From contig OX327702.1 of assembly GCA_946807835.1 (NCBI GenBank), forward strand, positions 18,042,001 to 18,106,000: a DNA stretch of 64,000 bases. The letters are read 5' to 3'. A program made the position numbers and the translations under genes. This DNA comes from Ailanthus altissimus. Its lineage: Eukaryota; Streptophyta; Magnoliopsida; Sapindales; Simaroubaceae. Of the stretch, positions 56,925-64,000 are shown piece after piece (positions within the stretch are counted from its first letter, which is position 1; every line of letters starts with the position of its first letter). The notes below the pieces were generated by a model. That model was given only the letters and a program-made list of their open reading frames with translations, was not told the DNA's origin and did not search any database.

Positions 56925-59900
56925 TTTTAGCTATGGATTTACGAGGTTATTGCAGTCTATAATGAGGTTTTTGGTGTTCATTGTAGTGACCGCTTCTTTC
57001 GTATTTTGAATTGGAGGAGCAGAATGACTCTATTATTGACAGGACCCGACCCGAGACCCTCTACTATAGATCCCAGCGGCCCTGTCGGGCACCCCGACGG
57101 AAGTTCCTCCGAACCTAACTGGGTAAGTTAAGAAATTCCACGAGGCGAACCCCTTTTTAATTCTTGTTACTACTAAGAAGATCTAGTAATATACATGAAA
57201 ATGACTTTTTAGTTTTAAAAACAAACGGACAGAGTTTCCCCTATTTTTCGGAAAATCCACATAAACCTGCAAAGAAATTTTACTTCTAATTCCAACACAT
57301 CTCAATTCTAGCAATTCGGACCTCCGGTCCTTTTCAAATCAAATCCAACATAACTCAATTATTTCGTGTAAATCAGAAAATAAGCATAATCATAAAAGTA
57401 AAAATGATCATCATAAACTGGAAATCTCTTCTTCTTGATTCAACACATACTTACAAATATACATGCCTACAACTATTATGCATAAAGTAAAGAGTGCTAT
57501 TAGCACATTTACATGTACAAAAATTATCTTTGGATTCGGCCTACTACTCGGCGATCGGAGAATCAGCAGCTTACGTTCTGAGACCTGCACCTGGGAAAGG
57601 GGTTTAAAACATAAAACATAAAATGAGTGAGCTAAAGGAACTCAGTGAGTGTAAATGAGAATTCAATTACAAGAATATTATACAAAGATAGCAATTTCTA
57701 AAGTACATGCAGAAATTATGCTTCTAAACGGTTTATAATATCATATGCTAATGAAATCTTGCCGAGCGGGTTTTATCTACATCTTTGGAAAACTATATTC
57801 AGAATCTGTATAACATAATAACTACTGTGTGCATATCAATGCATAAATGCTATCGGTAAATCGAAAACTAGTAAAATCCTCGCTCGGCCATTTTCTTTCT
57901 AAATTGTACCAATGGTAACCCTAAAGCTCTATACCCACGCAGCGACTCAACTAGCACCGCATACGTGAGTAGGTCACGGGACACCTCAACTAGCAGCACC
58001 CACAGTGACATCTCAAGACATCTCACTAGCTACGCAGCGGAATCCTACATCGCATGCATATAGCGAGACAATATCCCGTACCCATAGAGCGACTCACATG
58101 ACTCGACATCCCAACTTTCCGGAGTTAGTGACACACCCCCAAGACCTGCCCATGTGCACGGGATATACCGGCTGGGTCTAATACAATCATCACCACTATA
58201 ATCTGAGGGTACCAATGGCCTTAAAACAAAAGCAGTAATTTTCAAACTGTTTCACAAATCGATCATATAAAAGCATGTCTATGAATATATCAAGATCATA
58301 AATTATGTTTATGCATCGAAAGCTCATAAAACATACATAGTCATTGTGCGAAAACATAATAACCGAAAAGTAAAAGAAATGGCAGATTTCCACTCACAAC
58401 TGCTCCGTGCTCAATTTCGCTCCCGATTCCTGCTCCCGTTAACGCTCTCGGTTATCCTCACCTACGCACCATAAATGACATTTAGAACCAAATCGAACAC
58501 TAGAATCTCATTTAACTACTAAATGCCCTAATCGGCATACAAAGCCCGGAGGTAAACTACTTCCCGATTTTAGTTACGGAGCCATAATCAAAACTAACTC
58601 ACCATCCGGCGCCCTGAAAATTATTGAACACCTTATCATTTGATTGGACATACTTGCCCTTCACCTTTCCAACATGGACAATTATGTCCCATTTTCTTCA
58701 TTTTTGGGTTTTTCATCAACCATATACATTCCATTCACAAAATGCATCATTTACACACAACAATTCAATCAAAACACCACTCAATTCCTAACTTCCCTAA
58801 AGTGGCAGAATTTCACCCTAGGTTACAACACATTCTTTTTTTCAATTTCTTGTTCCAATTACAACAAAATCATGTCAATTTCATTCTAAAGCCCTAATTA
58901 CAATCAATTGAAATCTCTACAACAAAATCACTAAAAACCCTAATTCTCACCTTGCCAATTTCTTCAAATTGATGACTCCTTCAAGCTCCAAACTAGAATT
59001 TAACTCAATCTAAGCCAAGAATATACATAAGAACATCAATTAACACATTCTTGAATTTTCACTTATCAAACTCATAAAAGATGTTTTTCTTACCTCTTTT
59101 TCTTGAATTTCCACTAATAGAGACTTCAATTGAGCTTAGGGATTGGTTTGTAACCTTAATTTGGCTTGATTACATATGAAAAATCATGAAAAAAAAACTT
59201 GAATAGTCACTGTAGCAGCACCCCCTTTGAAGCTTGAATTTCTCTCTTTTTTTTGGCTAAGTGTTGGTTTAATCTCTCTTCAAATTTCTACACACTTCTA
59301 ACATATATATAGTGCTCCCTCAATTTACCATTTTGCCCTTCAACTTACTTAAAACTTCTAATTTGCCATTAGTTAAAAACTAATTATGTAATTAGTTCAT
59401 GTGTAACTATTTAGTTAGAATAGTTCAAAGAACTAACTAGAACTTCCAACTTGGCAATCCATGAGATTTCTTCTAATTGGTCCATTCTCTAATATATGGA
59501 TTATGTTTCTCAACAAATGCTTGTTCCATTCATAACCCTTAAATGGAAATTCATGTAGTAAATTAGAATTTTCTTTTCCAAGTCAATAGAGAAAAATTCT
59601 AAAAATATTCTAGGGTCGTCCGGCGCACCGATCAAGTGTGAAATTACCAAATTAGGTCTGATATCTCTCACGTGCACTATAAAGAAAATATTTCTAATAG
59701 GGTTAAAATCGAGTAACCCTACGATGTCTTATTTGTTCTATACCGAAATCTAGGCGCCAATACTACTAATAGGGATTGGATATTACAATTATTCACGACA
59801 TTGAGGAGACAATTTTGGCTAAAGGTTTAGTATGTTTTTAATCCATTCACATTTAATTATATTAATCTTATTTCGCAATATGTGTATCCTAATTTTAAAT

Positions 59901-61860
59901 TTATAAGTTTTTTTGGTACATAGTAAATTAGTTCCAAAATATTAGGAGAATAAGGAGGAGGTCATTTAATTGATCAAACATCTGAGATTCCTAACGGAGC
60001 TATGCTGAGGACTTATCACATATGCATAGTTCTATACAGAGCAAGACCCAGAGGGACTTTATTTATCTTATTGGTCCTGGTGATAATAATATATATGTCG
60101 CAGAGGATGGCTATGAAGGAATAGAGACACCAGTGTTTGGAACAGACCTACAAATACATAAAGCAACAGTATATTTTATTTTTATCTGATTAGCTTAATT
60201 AGTATAATGACAAAAATTATTAAGAGAATTTTTCCTTATAGTTTGAACACAGTGTAAATGCACATCATGATGTTGCACATAAGATTTAACAATTGTGGGA
60301 AGAAATGGTGAAGAGACTTGAACATATTGAAGTTGCATTGATGCAGAGAATGGAAAAGGACCGAGAGGGGATATTTAGGAGAGTTGATTGTATTGAAGTT
60401 GTGTTGATGCAGAGATATAAATGATGTAGTATTTTTGGTAATCATTCTCCTTCTAACCTAACGAAAGTCAAAATATAGTAAGAAAATTAAATTAAAATCA
60501 CTTATAGTAACTTAATTTATGGTATATGACATTTATCCACATGTATTAACTAAATTTTAGTTTGGAAAACGTGGCAGATGGCTTCCAGCTTGGAGAGAAT
60601 ATGACAGATGGCTTTCAAACTCAAACTGTTGGGTATAACATGTAATCGACCAACAATCTTGCAAGCTGTCAAATCTTACCCGATCCGCCTAAAGGTGTGA
60701 GTGTGTATGGGTGAGCATATAGGATTGCATAGATTTTACACACCGCATATATGAACCTCATACCACAAAAGATGAGGAATGTGAAGATTAAGCTTTGGGT
60801 ATAACCTTAGGTGGACATGAATATGTTGTAACTGATAGACTTGGTCATCCAATCTGAGTTTCAGGCCTGACTAGACAGTGATAAGGGTGTAGTCAGCTTA
60901 CCCGGCCTTAAAGCTTGCCCGGAATGATTTCGAAAGATATTAGAGAAATGGCTAGAAAACTTTGTAAGTGAAAATTATGTATACATATATTGGATTTAAT
61001 AATTTACATTGAAATAAATTAATTACTTTATAGCTTTATTTGTTGGCTAACACAGCATATTAATGAGTACCTGAAGCTGGTTTAGCTAAGGCAATGCCAA
61101 TATAATAACACACACATTGCCACATATGTCTATTTCTGTAGATTCGTACTTCTTTGTAAGTTTTTATTATTTCGTTAACTTTTTAAAATTAAATTTCTCA
61201 TATACATATATTAATGACTTGTTTTGTTGAAATTTTAGAAGACTTTTACGATTCTGTATGAGCAACACGATACAATATTTTATGCCATTGTATGAAGTGA
61301 TTGTACGTTGTCGTACAGTTTAAGGCTCAAAGAAATTTACTCAGTACAAAAATGTAGGCTGAGGTTGACAAGATAAAAGATTGTACTTTAAAAGATTTTA
61401 TTTTTTTATTATTCATATAGTATTATTTATGAGACTGTTCAATTTTATGCAGGTTTATGCTCTTGTTAACTAGAAGAAGAAATATTGGATTGCAATTGAA
61501 GTAGATATTGTGCATCAAAAGATTATCATATACGATTCCAGTCTCAACGGATATGTATAACATGATGGAGAATCATGTCGCACCATCATCTATACTAATT
61601 ATCCACTACCTACATGCTTGTAGAATTTATAAGAATAGGCAAAATACGGTTGACTTTTCCCTCTTTCATGTAATTAGGTTAAAGGAGAGAGTGCCCAGCA
61701 TATAGTTAATAATGGGGATTGTGAAGTTTTTATTTTTATATTTATAAAGTTCTTGATGTTACGTCGACCCTTAGATTTTGGCCTCGAGATCAGGTTATTA
61801 TTTAGGCAGAAGATGGCAATCGGTTTGTGGACTGGTGTCCAAAAGTAAATATCACAACAA
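56925..61860 (+). pseudogene. MULE-borne gene with Ulp1 (C48) protease domain, broken
   Basis: At 56938-57036 a spliced-looking exon gives LWIYEVIAVYNEVFGVHCSD, RFFRILNWRSRM. It continues after the solo LTR (59793-59830: TTLRRQFWLKV). Such W-E-V and ILNWR blocks precede the protease in MULE-linked Ulp1 genes. Further remnants follow at 60040-60170 and 60240-60425 (HDVAHKI, LWEEMVKRLEHIEVALMQRM). The protease core is at 61450-61560 (VYALVN, KKKYWIAIEVDIVHQKIIIY, DSSLNG) and 61700-61850 (VNNGDCEVF, IKFLMLRRPLDFGLE). The Asp of YDS and the Cys of GDC are kept, but the His normally before W in the first block is Tyr here. There are stops and frame changes, so it is inactive. Ulp1-family enzymes process SUMO; the role of these transposon versions is unknown. 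Confidence 0.65.
57037..59787 (-). repeat. Solo LTR, chromovirus-like (family L4)
   Basis: 2,751 bp from TGACAGGACCCGACCCGAG to GGATATTACA, flanked by the perfect 5-bp duplication ATTAT (57032-57036 and 59788-59792). Read on the minus strand it begins TGTAATATCC, like chromovirus (Tekay/Del-type) LTRs. The first 110 bases are unusually GC-rich for this window. It interrupts the Ulp1-type gene between ILNWRSRMTLL and TTLRRQFW. No internal region is present. Confidence 0.85.
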
Positions 61861-62149
61861 ATTAAATCAATTAACAATCTTTTTTATTAATTAAAATAAT
61901 ATATTTTTATTCAATTTATTAATTTGAATAATCACTTCCCTTAATTTATGATGATTTATCATACTTAGCATATTAGAAGTAGTAAATGTATTAAAGTTTC
62001 GGCTAAGGCAATAGTAACAAAATAAAAAAATTATAGACAACTACACGTTAAATATATTAAGCTAACATATACAAAATGTATCAAACTATCAAAATGAGAA
62101 ATACAAGTAATATAAAGTTAACTGCTATCTAATGCAATGGGGTTTCAAC

Positions 62150-64000
62150 ATATTTGATTATGTCTATGCTGCTTACAGCAGCTGCATACATTCTTCATTG
62201 GTTCCTCACCTTGTGATGGAATTCGCTTCTTTCAATGTCTCATTGATTGATTGCCTACTATAGGAGGTTGGATGCAGTAGCTCTCAACTATTCTGGAACA
62301 GTCTAATTTGACAGGTGGTAAACCAGATTAACTGGGTAACTATATTCACGTAATAAAGATCAATCATGTAATAGGGCAAACAAAGACTTTAATACTATAA
62401 TCTAGTCTATCTGCATACTGTAATAGTATTGATACAAGATATATGCCGAAAATCAAACTTCCAGCGAATGCATGACTTCGCTGAGATGTAGACTATTATA
62501 TTTCTTTTTCTATCCTTCACGGTAAAATGAGATTGATCTACTGAGTGCGCTATCATATGGATGAACCCATCATTGTGCTTCTAAACCTTGCGATAGGCCC
62601 AATTCATCAGATTATTTGTCATAATTTGTGCAACCTCTCGTCTCTTGACAAACCATCTTTGTATTAACTCTCAAATCTACTCAACCAAGGCATTCATAGA
62701 AATGCCACAAACATCCTTTGCAATAGCATTAATGCTCTCTAAAATGTTAGTAGTCATGATGTCATATCTTTTGAATGCTTCCACTAATCTATCCTATTTG
62801 GGAAAATCAACCTCTTCCTCTAAGTATCTTGATGCATTTGATTCATTTTCAGAACCTTTTTAATTTGATCTTGAAAGTCAGCTAGACGATACACCTTTGC
62901 AGCAACAAAATAAGAAGCCACGTATCCCTATTTTTCTTTTTCTCTAGCAGTATTTTATATCTTGTACATAAATTGCCTTTCAAGTAATAGATGCATACTA
63001 TGATATACATTAGAAAAAACTTTTCGAATGGCCTTCTTGATACTATTATATCAATCAGATACAAACACTAGATTCTCAAGATCATTAAAGATTCCTTAGA
63101 GTTTGGCTATAAACCATGACTAAGAAGCATCGTTTTCCAAATCAACAATACCTCATGCCAATGAAAATGTTTTATTATTTCCATCCTTATAAACCATCAC
63201 AAACATTGTACCTATGTATGTTTTTCGAAAGTATCTTTTTTCTGAGAACATGGTCAACCAGAAATTATTATGTTCACAATTCTTCATCCACTGATACAAA
63301 AAATGCACCATCAAAATATACCATCAATTACAATAATTGACCGGATGGATGATTGAAATCCATTAAAGCATGGCTCAAGTGTCGTAAAAAAATATTTAAA
63401 GTAATTACAGTTGTTAATTTCTAAATAAGTAACCATACCTAAGTTTTGTTATTTCAGCACATAACAGTATGCAGGAATTAATCTAAACGAAACATCTGGA
63501 GTACCTTGTATCAACCTCAATGTATACTCCTTAGCTTGCCAAATAGTGGAGTAATTTATCTCCACACCAAACTCCTTATGTATGTCTGTCTGCTTTGATC
63601 TTCTTTAGTCTGTGAAGTCTATAAACTTATTCTTTATGAATTTGTCAATAATCTAATTCTATATGTGATCTACATCAATTATGTACGAGAAACAATTCTT
63701 CTTTGCATCTGTTGATACATCACGTAATCGTCATTTGCATCTATCATCATCATATTTTACCTCAAAATGATTTTTTGTCAACCTTGAAACTTTGAAGCAC
63801 CAATCCCTTAAGTGCTAGCATACTAATACCCTGGTGAAGTTCATATTTGCTAGTAAACAATTTCGTACAAAAACATTCCTAATTCTACTACATGAGATCT
63901 TATTATATATACCCAAGTTCGATGATGGTATTTGAGGAAGAAACGCAAAGGGGTTTTCAACTTTACAATCATCTACTTTTATATCTTCAACATTAAGAGA
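62150..64000 (-). pseudogene. MURA-like transposase of the Mutator-like element, partial
   Basis: The minus strand, entering from the right edge, gives the N-terminal MURA block (DIHKEFGVEINYSTIWQAKE, YTLRLIQGTPDVSFRLIPAY at about 63590-63470). A VDG-type catalytic block follows as FDGAFF (about 63330), then MVYKDGNN, ENDASW, and LENLVFVSDWHSSIKKAIRK, VFSNVYHSMH (about 63095-63000). Next come a MTSNILESINAIAKDVCGIS block (about 62770-62700), WFVKRREVAQIMT, and a SWIM-like zinc region (SCIRWKFDFRHISCINTITV at about 62475-62405). There the final Cys-x-His reads Cys-Ile-Asn. It would bind the terminal repeats and catalyse excision, but stops and frameshifts abolish it. It converges with the Ulp1-type gene. 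Confidence 0.8.

Larger units (their letters stand above)
53068..64000. mobile_element. Degenerate Mutator-like element with an Ulp1-type gene, runs off the right edge
   Basis: The left end (about 53068-53110: AAAATTTTCAGAATTAGCCC then TTTAATTTTATAG) resembles terminal sequence of plant Mutator-like elements. Inside are a plus-strand gene with an Ulp1-like cysteine protease block (ends about 61860) and a minus-strand MURA-like transposase (62150 to beyond 64000), facing each other. Mutator-like elements carrying Ulp1-type genes (Kaonashi group) are known in plants. Two solo LTRs (54277-56612, 57037-59787) are inserted. The right end is outside the window, so terminal repeats and the target duplication cannot be tested. 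Confidence 0.6.

Noticed and set aside
1..64000. tRNA or rRNA genes, organellar insertions, gene clusters or defence-like systems
   Set aside because: No cloverleaf, rRNA or organellar block and no group of intact genes was recognised; apart from XTH the coding remnants are transposon-derived.

Overview
The window is nuclear DNA of a flowering plant, most likely a eudicot. It is AT-rich, has GT-AG introns, and carries plant-specific repeat lineages: Ty3/gypsy Tat and Athila, a TRIM, hAT-like elements, a tRNA-derived SINE and a Mutator-like element with an Ulp1-type gene. Most of it is a transposon graveyard. I find one complete protein-coding gene, a four-exon xyloglucan endotransglucosylase/hydrolase (XTH31/32 type) at 50775-52612, and one orphan exon-like piece beside it (49950-50141, minus).

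Layout. 1-5689: the end of an LTR, a fragment with a putative plant transposon domain, and a minus-strand Athila-type element (gag and protease pieces, primer site, 5' LTR) broken by another LTR. About 5690-31430: one ancient minus-strand Tat retrotransposon whose order (LTR, primer site, gag, protease, RT, RNase H, second RNase H, integrase, 3' tandem repeat, antisense coiled-coil ORF) can still be followed. It is split by an Athila-type element (7946-14392), three solo LTRs of one family, another LTR and a fourth solo LTR. 31431-34884: low-copy AT-rich DNA with a SINE bounded by a 13-bp direct repeat. 34885-42790: a second Tat copy, plus strand and internally deleted, split by a hAT-like element and a solo LTR. 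42872-47718: a three-level nest (LTR element, then TRIM, then solo LTR). 47939-48850: a hAT-like element with an internal tandem array. 48859-53067: the genic island. 53068-64000: a degenerate Mutator-like element with an Ulp1-protease-like gene (plus) and a MURA-like transposase (minus), interrupted by two solo LTRs. It runs off the right edge.

No new multi-gene system was found. The strongest structural observations are exact target-site duplications around five solo LTRs, an antisense accessory ORF family present in both Tat copies, a minisatellite in the Tat 3' region, and a dated nest with its own unfilled paralogous site. All transposon coding regions except one gag ORF are broken by stops and frameshifts. 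Protein-family calls rest on reading conceptual translations by eye; no database search was run.
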